Part shown: piece by piece, positions 23,940 to 32,469 of the stretch | Numbering within the stretch: position 1 is the first letter of the stretch | Layout: the number at the start of each line of letters is the position of its first letter | Origin: Candidatus Chloroploca mongolica | GTDB lineage: Bacteria; Chloroflexota; Chloroflexia; Chloroflexales; Chloroflexaceae | Length of the DNA stretch: 64,000 nt | NCBI RefSeq assembly: GCF_004762035.2 | Contig: NZ_SIJK02000033.1 | Location: 1 to 64,000 of the forward strand | Direction of reading: 5' to 3' | The notes under the pieces: generated by a model | Told to the model about the DNA's origin: nothing | What the model saw: the letters and a program-made list of their open reading frames with translations, nothing else | The model's database searches: none | Position numbers and translations under genes: made by a program

Positions 23940-25169
23940 ATGACTTCAGGGCCAGTTGACGTCCTCTTTGCAATCTCTGATACTGGCGGCGGCCATCGCA
24001 GTGCTGCCGTCGCTATTAGCGCTGCCCTCGATCAGATCAGCAATACGTCGCTTACCTGGGCCATCGAAGATATTCTCCGCCTCACCGATTTGCCCGGCGT
24101 GCGTGGTGCCCCCGAACACTACGATAAGCTCTCGACCCGCTGGCTGCGCCTCTACGATCTGACCTTTCAATTGACCAATGCAACCCGTACCGTGGATATG
24201 CTCTCACGCCTGGTCTTTCTGAGTGCGCGCCGCAATCTGATCAGGGCCATCGAAGCACGCCAACCCCGCCTCGTCGTCTCAACCCATCCCCTCGTCAATC
24301 GCCTCGTCGTCTGGGCACGTGGCGCTCGCCGGATGCCCTTTCGTGTCATTACCTGTGTCACTGACCTCGTCAGTTTGCACGCCTCATGGACCTATCCAGG
24401 GGTTGACCTCGCGGTCGTACCGACCGACGAAGCCTTCCAGATTATGTATCGCCGGGGGATGTACCCGTCACAACTCAAACGCACCGGCTTTCCCGTGCAT
24501 CCCAAATTTGTGGCCTATACGCTCGATGAACGTCAGTCGCGCCAGGCCCTCGGCCTCGATCCCGATGCCTTTACCCTGCTCGTTACCGCCGGTGGCGTCG
24601 GCTCGGGACGCCTCGCTGAACTCGTGTTCGCGCTCGAACAGGCCTTTCCCTCAACCCAGTTGCTCGTCATTACTGGCAAAAACCGCGCCGTCTATCAGGA
24701 ATTGCACGCCCGCCAACGCCCTCCCTTGAGCCATATCTATGGCTTTGTTGATAACATGGAGGCGCTGATGGCCGCGAGTGATCTGGTGGTGACGAAAGCC
24801 GGCCCCGGCACTCTCATGGAGGCCCTGGTCATGCGAAAGCCGGTCATCGTTACCGAAGCCGTCGGTATGCAAGAGCAGGGCAATATTGATTTTGTCCTCA
24901 ACTACGAACTCGGCCTCTTCTGCCCTACCACCGAACGCATCGTCAACGCCGTCAGCGAACTCCGCGATCCACCGCGCCACGCTGCGACCGTCGCACGCCT
25001 CGCTGGGGCCGTACCACGCGATGGTTCCGCCCAGATCGCCCGCATCATGATGGAACAACTTACGCTCGTGAATGAAACATCGGGGATGCCTGCTACCCGC
25101 CGCCGAGCGGGCTTGCTCGGCTTTCCCCGCGCAGGTCGCTCACTGCTGCGCGGGCGACGTTCCCGCTAA
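23940..25169 (+). CDS. MGDG-synthase-type glycosyltransferase 2 (GT28-like)
   Basis: This is a 409-residue paralogue of the preceding enzyme. DVLFAISDTGGGHRSAAVAI (N-terminus), RLVVSTHPLVNRLV, VITCVTDLVSLHASW and SDLVVTKAGPGTLMEALVMR match position by position, with the acceptor part clearly different. A basic C-terminal tail (RRAGLLGFPRAGRSLLRGRR) is added, which may hold it at the membrane surface. The two could act in sequence to make mono- and diglycosyl lipids, or on different acceptors. Same transcript as the first and as rpiB. Confidence 0.87.
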   Translation: MTSGPVDVLFAISDTGGGHRSAAVAISAALDQISNTSLTWAIEDILRLTDLPGVRGAPEHYDKLSTRWLRLYDLTFQLTNATRTVDMLSRLVFLSARRNLIRAIEARQPRLVVSTHPLVNRLVVWARGARRMPFRVITCVTDLVSLHASWTYPGVDLAVVPTDEAFQIMYRRGMYPSQLKRTGFPVHPKFVAYTLDERQSRQALGLDPDAFTLLVTAGGVGSGRLAELVFALEQAFPSTQLLVITGKNRAVYQELHARQRPPLSHIYGFVDNMEALMAASDLVVTKAGPGTLMEALVMRKPVIVTEAVGMQEQGNIDFVLNYELGLFCPTTERIVNAVSELRDPPRHAATVARLAGAVPRDGSAQIARIMMEQLTLVNETSGMPATRRRAGLLGFPRAGRSLLRGRRSR

Positions 25170-25180
25170 GGAGGTCACCC

Positions 25181-25630
25181 ATGAACATTGTGCTCGGAAG
25201 CGATGAGCAAACCTACCTCACTGATGTCCTGCAGGAAGAATTGACCCGGCGTGGTCACGACCTGATCCTCGTCGGACCCCTCGCGGGAACCCAGGCGATC
25301 TGGCCTGATGTCGGTCGGGCCGTCGGTGAAACGGTCGCCTCAGGCCGCGCCGACCAGGGCATCGTCTGCTGTTACACCGGTACCGGCGTCAGCATTGCGG
25401 CCAATAAGGTTCCTGGTATTCGTGCCGCCCTGTGCCACGATGCCCAAACCGCCGCCGGTGCCCGCACATGGAATGATGCCAATGTACTCGCCTTGAGCCT
25501 GCGTACAACGACCCCCGAACTCGCCCGCGAAATCTTAGATGCCTGGTTTGCTACCGCATGCCCTCCATCTGAACACGAGGCCATTGCCGCTGTACACGCC
25601 ATCGATCTAGACTATCGCACCTCAACCTGA
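25181..25630 (+). CDS. RpiB/LacA/LacB-family sugar-phosphate isomerase
   Basis: This is a 149-residue protein. MNIVLGSDEQTYLTDVLQEE starts the RpiB-like Rossmann fold, GIVCCYTGTGVSIAANKVPG is the strongly conserved active-site segment (Cys pair, GTG-S-A-NK), and RAALCHDAQTAAGARTWNDA follows as in the family (ndaN-vl-lg pattern). It likely interconverts ribulose-5-phosphate and ribose-5-phosphate or a related sugar. GGAGGT precedes the ATG. Eleven bp after the glycosyltransferase and upstream of phosphofructokinase, it joins a carbohydrate-related set. Confidence 0.88.
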   Translation: MNIVLGSDEQTYLTDVLQEELTRRGHDLILVGPLAGTQAIWPDVGRAVGETVASGRADQGIVCCYTGTGVSIAANKVPGIRAALCHDAQTAAGARTWNDANVLALSLRTTTPELAREILDAWFATACPPSEHEAIAAVHAIDLDYRTST

Positions 25631-25655
25631 ACCAGCCATCCCAACGTAGCGTGCT

Positions 25656-25661
25656 ATACTA
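25656..25661 (+). promoter_or_regulatory. probable -10 box upstream of phosphofructokinase gene
   Basis: A TATACT-type hexamer in GTGCTATACTATAGTC lies about 140 bp before ATG 25798. The -35 is uncertain. Confidence 0.35.
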
Positions 25662-25797
25662 TAGTCACAGAGGGGTGCTTTAAAGTGTACACGTGTGGAT
25701 TAGACGTTACCCGCGTCCTTTTTTGTTGTGGGTTGGCGGCAAAGTCACCAATTCACCACAAAAAAGATCGATCGGCAAACTGGAGAAGGAGAACACC

Positions 25798-28035
25798 ATG
25801 TCTGCCGCCAAAAAGATCAAGATTGGCGTCTTGACAAGCGGCGGTGACGCCCAGGGCATGAATGCTGCTGTGCGCGCCATCGTTCGTACCGGAATCACTG
25901 AAGGCTGTGACGTCTACGCCATCTATGAAGGCTATGAGGGGCTGATCAGGGGTGGCGATTTCATTCGCAAGATGGATTGGGATAGCGTCGGGGGCATTCT
26001 TCATCGCGGTGGCACGGCCATCGGCACCGCCCGTAGCCCCGGCTTTCGTACCCGCGAAGGCCTCCGCCAGAGTGTCGCCAATTTGCTCGCCCACGGCATT
26101 GATCGCCTCGTCGTGATTGGTGGCGATGGTAGCCTCCGTGGCGCACAAGAGTTTCGCGAGGAGTGGCCCGGGCTCCTGAAAGAGCTCGTTGAGGCTGGTC
26201 AATTGAGCAAAGCTGTCGCTGCACGCCATCCCTACCTCGGCATCGTGGGCCTCGTCGGTTCGATTGATAATGATTTCTCGGGCACCGATATGACCATCGG
26301 AGCCGATACGGCGCTCCATCGCATTACCGAGGCCCTTGATGCGATTACCTCAACTGCGGCTAGCCATCAGCGAACGTTTGTCATCGAGGTCATGGGCCGT
26401 CATTGTGGCTACCTTGCGTTGATGGGGGCAATTGCCGGGAGTGCTGACTGGGTCTTTATTCCTGAGAATCCGCCCGAGGACGATGATTGGCCCACCCGTA
26501 TGTGTGAGGCCATGCGCGCTGGGCGCGCTAGTGGCCGCCGCGATAGCCTTATCGTTCTCGCCGAAGGCTCCCGTGACCGCGCAGGCAATGCGATTACGGC
26601 TGATGTTATCAAGCAGTTGATCGAAGAACGCCTCGGCGAAGATACTCGTGTGACCATCCTTGGCCATGTGCAACGTGGCGGTGCCCCCAGTGCCTTCGAT
26701 CGCTGGATGAGTACGTTGATGGGCTATACCGCAGCACGCGAGTTGATCCATGCAAAGCCTGAACGCGATTCGCAGGTGATCGGGATTCGTGAGAACCGCG
26801 TGACAATTACCCCTCTCATGCAGTGTGTCGCCGAAACACGCACCGTTGCCGAGGCAATTAAGGCCCAAGAGTATGAACGTGCGATGGGTCTCCGTGGCGG
26901 TAGTTTTACCGAGGCCTTCCGTACCCTCCGTACCCTCGTCCAGTCGCGCCCACCCCAGGCCGGGAGTGCCCCGCGCCCCCTGCGCCTTGCGATCCTTCAC
27001 GCCGGCGGCCCCGCCCCCGGGATGAATACCGCTGTTCGTGTGGCCGTCCGCCTCGGCATTGACCACGGCCATACGATGCTCGGTGTTCGCCACGGGTTCC
27101 AGGGGCTCATCGATGGCGATGTCCACGAAATGGATTGGATGAGCGTCAGTGGCTGGGCTACAACCGGTGGCGCTGAACTCGGTACCAATCGCAAGATCCC
27201 CCGTGGCCCCGAGATCTATCAACTCGCCCGCCGCCTCGAAGAGTTTGATATCAATGGTATCTTGATGATCGGTGGCTGGACGGGCTATGATATTTGCTAT
27301 AAACTCCATAGCGAACGCTATAATTATCCGGCTTTTAATATTCCGATGATCTGCTTGCCCGCGACGATTAATAATAATCTCCCTGGCTCAGAGTTGAGCA
27401 TTGGCTCTGATACGGCGCTCAATAATATTGTTGATGCCATCGATCGCATCAAACAGTCAGCCGTCGCCTCGCGCCGCTGTTTTGTGGTCGAAGTCATGGG
27501 CCGTGGCTGCGGCTACCTCGCCTTGATGAGTGGCCTCGCCTCTGGTGCTGAACGAGTCTATTTGCCCGAAGAAGGCATTACACTCGGCGATATGCAAAAA
27601 GATATCGATGAGATGATCTATTGGTTCCAGCACGGTAAGCGCTTGAGCCTCGTGATTCGCAATGAGAAGTCTAATCCGATCTATACTACGAGCTTTATGT
27701 GCTCGCTCTTTGAAGAGGAAGGCGCCGATCTCTTTGAGGTGCGCCAGTCAATCCTTGGGCACCTTCAACAGGGCGGTTCGCCTTCGCCCTTTGACCGCAT
27801 TCAGGCCACGCGCCTGGCTGTCAGATGTGTCGATTTCCTGATCGACCGCGCCCTGCAAGGCTCGGCTGATAGTGCCTTTATTGGCTATCAGGATGGCCGT
27901 GTCCAGATTATCGATCTCGAAGAGTTTCCCCGTCGTGTTGATGCTGAACACGCCCGCCCCAAACAACAGTGGTGGATGGACCTCCGCAATCTGACGCGGG
28001 TCTTGAACCAGCCTCCACGTGAGCTACGTGATTGA
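25798..28035 (+). CDS. 6-phosphofructokinase, tandem fused (eukaryote-type) form
   Basis: This 745-residue protein has two complete PFK units. The first (about 1-390) has TSGGDAQGMNA, GGDGS (about 108-112) and SIDND (155-159) with the catalytic Asp157, so it should phosphorylate fructose-6-phosphate with ATP. The second (from about 397) has HAGGPAPGMNTAV but GGWTGY in place of GGDGS and TINNN (523-527) in place of TIDND, so its catalytic Asp is replaced by Asn525. The same division is known for animal and fungal PFK, where the second half holds allosteric sites. RNEKSNPIYTTSF and LGHLQQGGSPSPFDR closely follow the eukaryotic C-half. GGAG precedes the ATG. Confidence 0.93.
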   Translation: MSAAKKIKIGVLTSGGDAQGMNAAVRAIVRTGITEGCDVYAIYEGYEGLIRGGDFIRKMDWDSVGGILHRGGTAIGTARSPGFRTREGLRQSVANLLAHGIDRLVVIGGDGSLRGAQEFREEWPGLLKELVEAGQLSKAVAARHPYLGIVGLVGSIDNDFSGTDMTIGADTALHRITEALDAITSTAASHQRTFVIEVMGRHCGYLALMGAIAGSADWVFIPENPPEDDDWPTRMCEAMRAGRASGRRDSLIVLAEGSRDRAGNAITADVIKQLIEERLGEDTRVTILGHVQRGGAPSAFDRWMSTLMGYTAARELIHAKPERDSQVIGIRENRVTITPLMQCVAETRTVAEAIKAQEYERAMGLRGGSFTEAFRTLRTLVQSRPPQAGSAPRPLRLAILHAGGPAPGMNTAVRVAVRLGIDHGHTMLGVRHGFQGLIDGDVHEMDWMSVSGWATTGGAELGTNRKIPRGPEIYQLARRLEEFDINGILMIGGWTGYDICYKLHSERYNYPAFNIPMICLPATINNNLPGSELSIGSDTALNNIVDAIDRIKQSAVASRRCFVVEVMGRGCGYLALMSGLASGAERVYLPEEGITLGDMQKDIDEMIYWFQHGKRLSLVIRNEKSNPIYTTSFMCSLFEEEGADLFEVRQSILGHLQQGGSPSPFDRIQATRLAVRCVDFLIDRALQGSADSAFIGYQDGRVQIIDLEEFPRRVDAEHARPKQQWWMDLRNLTRVLNQPPRELRD

Positions 28036-28059
28036 TCTGTGAGCAAGAGGAGAAGTGTC

Positions 28060-28935
28060 ATGTTCGAGTTGCCCGCTGGGCCACTGGTCAGCACTGGCTG
28101 GCTGGCCGATCATCTGGACGAGCCAACCCTGCGCATTGTTGATGCGCGGGGCAAGGTGTTGCCCCCCACCGATCCGAAACCACACTATTTTGCCCGCCAC
28201 GACGATTATGCCGCCGGACACATCCCCGGCGCGCTCTATCTCAACTGGCTTGAAGATATTGTGGATCTGGATGATCCGGTGCCAACCCAGATTGCCCCGC
28301 CCGACAAGCTTGCTCGTGTGCTCGGCGAGCGTGGCATTGGCGACGATAGCATCGTCGTTATCTACGATGACTGGTTTTCGATGTTTGCCGGGCGCATGCT
28401 CTGGGTGCTGCGCTACTATGGCTTTGAACAGGCGCGCATTCTCAACGGCGGGTTGCTCAAGTGGCAGGCTGAAGGCCGCCCGCTGACTACGGTCGTACCA
28501 CACTATCCGCCCGCAACCTTCACCCCACATCCCCAGCCCGCCCTGCGTAAAACCGCTGACCAGATCCTCGCCAGCCTTGGCTCCGATGCGACGTTGCTCA
28601 TTGATGCCCGTAGCCTCGCCGAGTATCAAGGCCACGAGTCACGCGCTGTACGCGGCGGACATATCCCCGGAGCCGCCAATCTCTTCTATCAGAGCCTCCT
28701 CAGTGCCGAGGATCATACCTATAACGCGCCTGAAGTCCTGCGCGAGCGTTTTACCGCCGCTGGCATCGACCTTGAAACACCCGAGGATCGCGAGGTAGTT
28801 GCCTATTGCAACGGTGGTGTCTCCGCGACACCTACCGCCCTCGCCTATGAACTGATCACCGGGCGCCGCGCCGCGATCTATGATGGCTCCTGGAACGAAT
28901 GGGGCAACGATTTGACCAAACCACTCGCCCAATAA
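28060..28935 (+). CDS. two-domain sulfurtransferase (rhodanese / thiosulfate sulfurtransferase)
   Basis: The product has 291 residues from ATG 28060 (AGGAG nine bases upstream; a GTG at 28039 is also open). Two rhodanese domains are present: the first, inactive, has LRIVDARGKV, HIPGALYLNW and VVIYDDWFSMFAGRMLWVL; the second has LLIDARSLAEYQGHESRAVR, GHIPGAANLFYQS and the catalytic VVAYCNGGVSAT loop, where Cys carries the persulfide. The GGVSAT version of the active loop favours thiosulfate sulfurtransferase or a related activity. It follows the phosphofructokinase gene closely and ends in a strong palindrome. Confidence 0.92.
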   Translation: MFELPAGPLVSTGWLADHLDEPTLRIVDARGKVLPPTDPKPHYFARHDDYAAGHIPGALYLNWLEDIVDLDDPVPTQIAPPDKLARVLGERGIGDDSIVVIYDDWFSMFAGRMLWVLRYYGFEQARILNGGLLKWQAEGRPLTTVVPHYPPATFTPHPQPALRKTADQILASLGSDATLLIDARSLAEYQGHESRAVRGGHIPGAANLFYQSLLSAEDHTYNAPEVLRERFTAAGIDLETPEDREVVAYCNGGVSATPTALAYELITGRRAAIYDGSWNEWGNDLTKPLAQ

Positions 28936-28954
28936 GCTATTACCCTCAAAACCC

Positions 28955-29003
28955 ATGCTCGTGTGAAAACGACCAGCTTCGCTGGTCGTTTTCACACGAG
29001 CAT
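28955..29003. terminator. 23-bp perfect palindrome between convergent genes
   Basis: Arms 28955-28977 and 28981-29003 are exact complements around TTC (loop-side sequence GACCAGC / GCTGGTC). It lies between the ends of the sulfurtransferase and HAD genes and probably stops both transcripts, although neither side has a long T-run. Confidence 0.75.
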
Positions 29004-29021
29004 CGAAGGCCACGCCCCCTG

Positions 29022-29708
29022 TCACCCAAACACCGCACGTACGACAGCCTCAGTATCACGCAGGTCGGTTAGCGCAACATCCGGCTCACACCGCACGAGT
29101 TCATCAAAGGGGTACGGGCCAGTAGCAACCGCCACCGTGCGTGTCCCATTGGCCTTGCCACAGGCAATGTCATGCGGCGTGTCGCCGACAATGACAATCT
29201 CATTCCCAACAAAAAGTCGTCCGTACCGAGCCGCCGCCCGTGCCGCCGCAATCGGGACAAGCTCAGGCCTGTGGTGATGATCATCACCATAAGCCCCCGC
29301 AGCCAGATCAAGGTGCGCCACCAGGCCAACCGCAGCCAGCTTGATGCGTGCCACCGCAGCAATATTGCCGGTCAACGGTGCCTGGCGCACCCTGCCCGCC
29401 AGGGCTTCCAGGGCCGCCTGCACCCCCGGAAAGAGCCGCGAACGCCGCGCCAGTTCGTCACGCTGCGCCTCTAGCCGACGCGCATAGCTCACGGTAAAGG
29501 CATGCAAACGCTCGGCAATCGCCTCGGGCGCAAGCGTCGGGAAACTCTCGCGCATGATCTGCCAGTCGGTTTTACCTGCATAAGCCGTGCGCGCCATTGG
29601 TGCCGTTGGCCCAACAACCTCACGCATGGTGGCCCGCATCGCCTCAGCCGCAATACCATCGGTGCTCAACAAGGTTCCATCAACATCCCACAAAACCAGA
29701 CGATCCAT
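29022..29708 (-). CDS. HAD-family hydrolase (phosphoglycolate phosphatase-like)
   Basis: This is a 228-residue HAD phosphatase. Motif I is VLWDVDGTLLSTDG (nucleophile Asp8 and acid/base Asp10), motif II is near QAPLTGNIAAVARI (Thr), motif III near RPELVPIAAARAAAR (weak Lys/Arg) and motif IV VIVGDTPHDIACGKANG. A helical cap lies between motifs I and II (AYAGKTDWQIM region). The layout is that of the Gph/PGP subgroup; the substrate could be 2-phosphoglycolate or another small phosphomonoester. On the minus strand, with the response regulator gene six bases upstream. Confidence 0.85.
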   Translation of the reverse strand: MDRLVLWDVDGTLLSTDGIAAEAMRATMREVVGPTAPMARTAYAGKTDWQIMRESFPTLAPEAIAERLHAFTVSYARRLEAQRDELARRSRLFPGVQAALEALAGRVRQAPLTGNIAAVARIKLAAVGLVAHLDLAAGAYGDDHHHRPELVPIAAARAAARYGRLFVGNEIVIVGDTPHDIACGKANGTRTVAVATGPYPFDELVRCEPDVALTDLRDTEAVVRAVFG

Positions 29709-29714
29709 ATCCTC

Positions 29715-30113
29715 TTACCGTATGCAATCCTGCGTCCCATTCGTATGGCTGGCCTGCTGGTCTACATAGCGTTGCACTGTCGCAAGCAATTCATCAAGAT
29801 CAATGGGTTTCGCCAGAAACATATCAAACCCCGCAGCCACCGTCCGTTCGCGATCCTCTTCGCCCAGGCCACTCACCGCAATCGCTGGACAATGAGCCAT
29901 CCCTGGCAACTGACGCAAGATGACCAGCAGATCTGGCCCATCCTGGTCAGGTAGGCGCATGTCGATCATCAAGAGACGACACACTTCATCACTGACGGCA
30001 GCAAGCGCATCCTGACCGGTCGCGGCAATCGCCACACTGTAGCCGTGACTGACGAGAAAACTGTTGATCACCTGCTGCATTAGCGGGTTATCATCTACCA
30101 GCAAGATCTGCAT
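29715..30113 (-). CDS. single-domain response regulator (CheY-like receiver)
   Basis: This is a 132-residue receiver. MQILLVDDNPLM holds the acidic pair, LLMIDMRLPDQDGPDLL the phosphorylated Asp (about residue 52), AIAVSG the switch Ser, and FLAKPIDLDELL the conserved Lys. No output domain is attached, so it probably acts by protein contact or as a relay. The cognate kinase is not adjacent. The C-terminal QQASHTNGTQD tail is non-conserved. Six bp before the HAD gene on the same strand. Confidence 0.88.
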   Translation of the reverse strand: MQILLVDDNPLMQQVINSFLVSHGYSVAIAATGQDALAAVSDEVCRLLMIDMRLPDQDGPDLLVILRQLPGMAHCPAIAVSGLGEEDRERTVAAGFDMFLAKPIDLDELLATVQRYVDQQASHTNGTQDCIR

Positions 30114-30196
30114 CCGCGACCCTTTCTCGCTGTCTCAACGCAACAGGCCCTCTTTAACTTGGATTATACCTTATGCTGGCATCTTTGCCTACTCAC

Positions 30197-31459
30197 CTAT
30201 GGATAAACGCCACGGGTCGCATTTGCTTCGGCAACCCGCTGGACGGCGAGCAGATAGGCCGCTGTGCGTAACGGTAAGGCGCGGCTTGCCGCCAGTTGCC
30301 ATACCTCTTCAAAAGCGTTCACCAGGATGCGTTCGAGTTTGCTATTGATATCGTGCTCATCCCAGAAAAATTCCTGCAGACCCTGCACCCACTCGAAATA
30401 GCTGACAATCACCCCGCCCGCATTGGCGAGAATATCAGGCACCACTGGAATGCCCCGTGCCGTCAGGATCGCATCGGCACCGGGCGTTGTCGGGCCATTC
30501 GCCCCTTCGACAATCATGCCCGCCCGTACCCGTGCGGCATTCTCGCCCGTTAACTGATTTTCCAGTGCCGCCGGGATCAATACGTCACACTCCAACTCAA
30601 GCAACTCGGATCCGGTGATCGGCACCATATTGGGGGCCTCATACCCTTGCAGCAACCGAAACGTATGCCGTTCGCTGTAGGTACGCATCGCGGGAATATC
30701 AAGCCCGCTGGCACAGTAATAGGCCCCGGCAGCATCAGCCACACCAATCACCTGACAGCCCATTTCGTGCAACAGCAGCGCCGCTGTGCTCCCCACATTG
30801 CCAAAACCCTGCACGACCACCCTCAACCCTTTAAGCGATCGCCCCTGTTTATGCACCGCCTCACGGACCATCAGGCTCACCCCGCGCCCGGTTGCCTCGA
30901 TCCGCCCTAGTGACCCCCCAACCTGGATCGGTTTGCCCGTAATGACCGCAGGTACCGTATACCCGCGGTGCATCGAAATCGTATCCATAATCCACGCCAT
31001 GATCTGTGCATTCGTGTTCACATCCGGGGCCGGAATATCCTTCTCAGGGCCAAGCAAAATGCTCACATCCGAGGCAAATCGACGCGTCAGGCGTTCCAGT
31101 TCGGCCAGCGAAAGTTGACGTGGATCAACAATGACCCCACCTTTAGCCCCACCGTACGGAATATTGACGAGGGCACACTTCCACGTCATCCACATCGCCA
31201 GAGCCCGTACTTCATCCAGATCAACGCTGGGATGATAACGAATTCCGCCTTTGACTGGCCCACGGCCCAGGTTGTGTTGCACACGGTAGCCCGTAAACAT
31301 CTGCACGCTACCATCATCAAGCCGCACCGGGAAATTGACCGTCAGTTCACGCTGGGGCACGCGCAAGACAGCCCGAATATCGGGATGGAGGTTGAGCAAT
31401 TCGGCGGCAGTGTCGAATTGCTGCTGGGCGATCAGAAAGGGATTAGCCTGATCAGACAT
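30197..31459 (-). CDS. Glu/Leu/Phe/Val dehydrogenase (NAD(P)-glutamate dehydrogenase type)
   Basis: This is a 420-residue dehydrogenase. GYRVQHNLGRGPVKGGIRYH and the catalytic segment WKCALVNIPYGGAKGGVIVD (with the active Lys of PYGGAKGG), then KDIPAPDVNTNAQIMAWIMD, are typical of hexameric glutamate dehydrogenase. The Rossmann motif VVVQGFGNVGSTAALLL binds the cofactor. It interconverts glutamate and 2-oxoglutarate plus ammonium, linking carbon and nitrogen metabolism. No clear regulatory site is seen. GNAT gene upstream on the same strand after a 33 bp gap. Confidence 0.93.
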   Translation of the reverse strand: MSDQANPFLIAQQQFDTAAELLNLHPDIRAVLRVPQRELTVNFPVRLDDGSVQMFTGYRVQHNLGRGPVKGGIRYHPSVDLDEVRALAMWMTWKCALVNIPYGGAKGGVIVDPRQLSLAELERLTRRFASDVSILLGPEKDIPAPDVNTNAQIMAWIMDTISMHRGYTVPAVITGKPIQVGGSLGRIEATGRGVSLMVREAVHKQGRSLKGLRVVVQGFGNVGSTAALLLHEMGCQVIGVADAAGAYYCASGLDIPAMRTYSERHTFRLLQGYEAPNMVPITGSELLELECDVLIPAALENQLTGENAARVRAGMIVEGANGPTTPGADAILTARGIPVVPDILANAGGVIVSYFEWVQGLQEFFWDEHDINSKLERILVNAFEEVWQLAASRALPLRTAAYLLAVQRVAEANATRGVYP

Positions 31460-31492
31460 CGTTGTCTTTTACCTTCTCAATTACAAAGGGGC

Positions 31493-32173
31493 TTACACAA
31501 GATTTTTGCGCAAATAGAGCCAGTGCCCCTGCCCAAAGAAGAACCAGGTGAGCAGTGAGCGCCGCAAACGGTGCTGATAAAAACCGAGCCGCTGGTAAAG
31601 GGCTCGGGCGGCTTCGTTGCGCTGGCTGACATAGAGACCGAGGTGATGCTTGCCACGCAGCAAGGCCTCTTGCTCGGCGCGTGCGAGCAGCATCTGCGCA
31701 ATCCCGCTGCGCCGATACGTGGGCAAGACGGCCACATCGGTAATAAAGCCTTCACGACGGCCAATTTGATGATCGAGCAGCGATAAAACAAACAGCGACC
31801 GAATGGTTCGCCAGAAGCCAAGTTCCTCGTGGAACACAACCTCAATCGAAGCACTCTGATCGCTGATCATCTCCCAGGTACGGATCGTGGTGGTTCCAAC
31901 AATCTGACCCTGGTACTCCGCAACAAACATACCCCGCATCGCCACGGCGCCCTGGTGCTCCCAGGTGGCCGCCAGCGCGGCTACACCCCGTTCCGTTGCA
32001 TCAACCCCGAAGGCACCACCAAACTTGTCCGCGAAGGCCTCACGATGCAGCCCAAGAATGGCACTGGCATCAGGCATCCGGGCAGGCCGCACGGTGACAC
32101 CATCAAGCGCAGGCATAACCCTTGTCGGGGCCTGCAAACGTGATGAACCAAGCGCGTGCGAAGAAGCCGTCAT
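31493..32173 (-). CDS. GNAT-family N-acetyltransferase
   Basis: This is a 226-residue protein. A short N-terminal extension precedes the GNAT fold: VTVRPARMPDASAILGLHRE (first strand and helix), GMFVAEYQGQIVGTTTIR (strands), ITDVAVLPTYRRSGIAQMLL with the acetyl-CoA loop Q/RxxGxA (RRSGIA), and HLGLYVSQRNEAARALYQRL with the Asn-Tyr end. Acceptor unknown. Its ATG overlaps the stop of a small membrane-protein gene by 2 bases (ATGA arrangement), so the two are translated together. Weak promoter region upstream near 32340-32400. Confidence 0.87.
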   Translation of the reverse strand: MTASSHALGSSRLQAPTRVMPALDGVTVRPARMPDASAILGLHREAFADKFGGAFGVDATERGVAALAATWEHQGAVAMRGMFVAEYQGQIVGTTTIRTWEMISDQSASIEVVFHEELGFWRTIRSLFVLSLLDHQIGRREGFITDVAVLPTYRRSGIAQMLLARAEQEALLRGKHHLGLYVSQRNEAARALYQRLGFYQHRLRRSLLTWFFFGQGHWLYLRKNLV

Positions 32174-32331
32174 GCTTTCGTCGTCAACTCCGCAACACGA
32201 CGATCAAGTCGTGCCGAAATATCACGGTACATGTCGCCACGCATCTGCGCAGCTTGTAGTTGACGCCGCAAGGTGAAAATATATGCCGCCGCACCGGCAA
32301 TGGCGATCAAAAGAATGACGTTCAGTTTCAT
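32170..32331 (-). CDS. 53-residue single-pass membrane protein, hypothetical
   Basis: The frame begins MKLNVILLIAIAGAAAYIFT, a membrane-spanning helix, followed by a basic linker LRRQLQAAQMRG and the helix DMYRDISARLDRRVAELTTK. AGAGGT precedes the ATG. Its TGA overlaps the GNAT start, so the two genes are coupled. A short anchored helix of this kind could be a coiled-coil partner, but no family was recognised. The length, ribosome site and coupling make it a probable real gene. Confidence 0.6.
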   Translation of the reverse strand: MKLNVILLIAIAGAAAYIFTLRRQLQAAQMRGDMYRDISARLDRRVAELTTKA

Positions 32332-32404
32332 GCGTACCTCTTTGAGCCTATACTACGAACCGATTTGCTCGTCCTACCCTATTTTAGCGCAGCAAGGCAT
32401 ACTC

Positions 32405-32449
32405 TTCAAGTACGATGGATAGGGCAAAGCCCTATCCATCGTACTTGAA
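32405..32449 (-). terminator. 21-bp perfect palindrome after rlmB
   Basis: TTCAAGTACGATGGATAGGG C and its exact complement flank AAA. It lies 20 bp after the rlmB stop on the minus strand and probably ends the heat-shock operon. No T-run. Confidence 0.75.
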
Positions 32450-32469
32450 TGGCACGGATCTGGCGCTTT

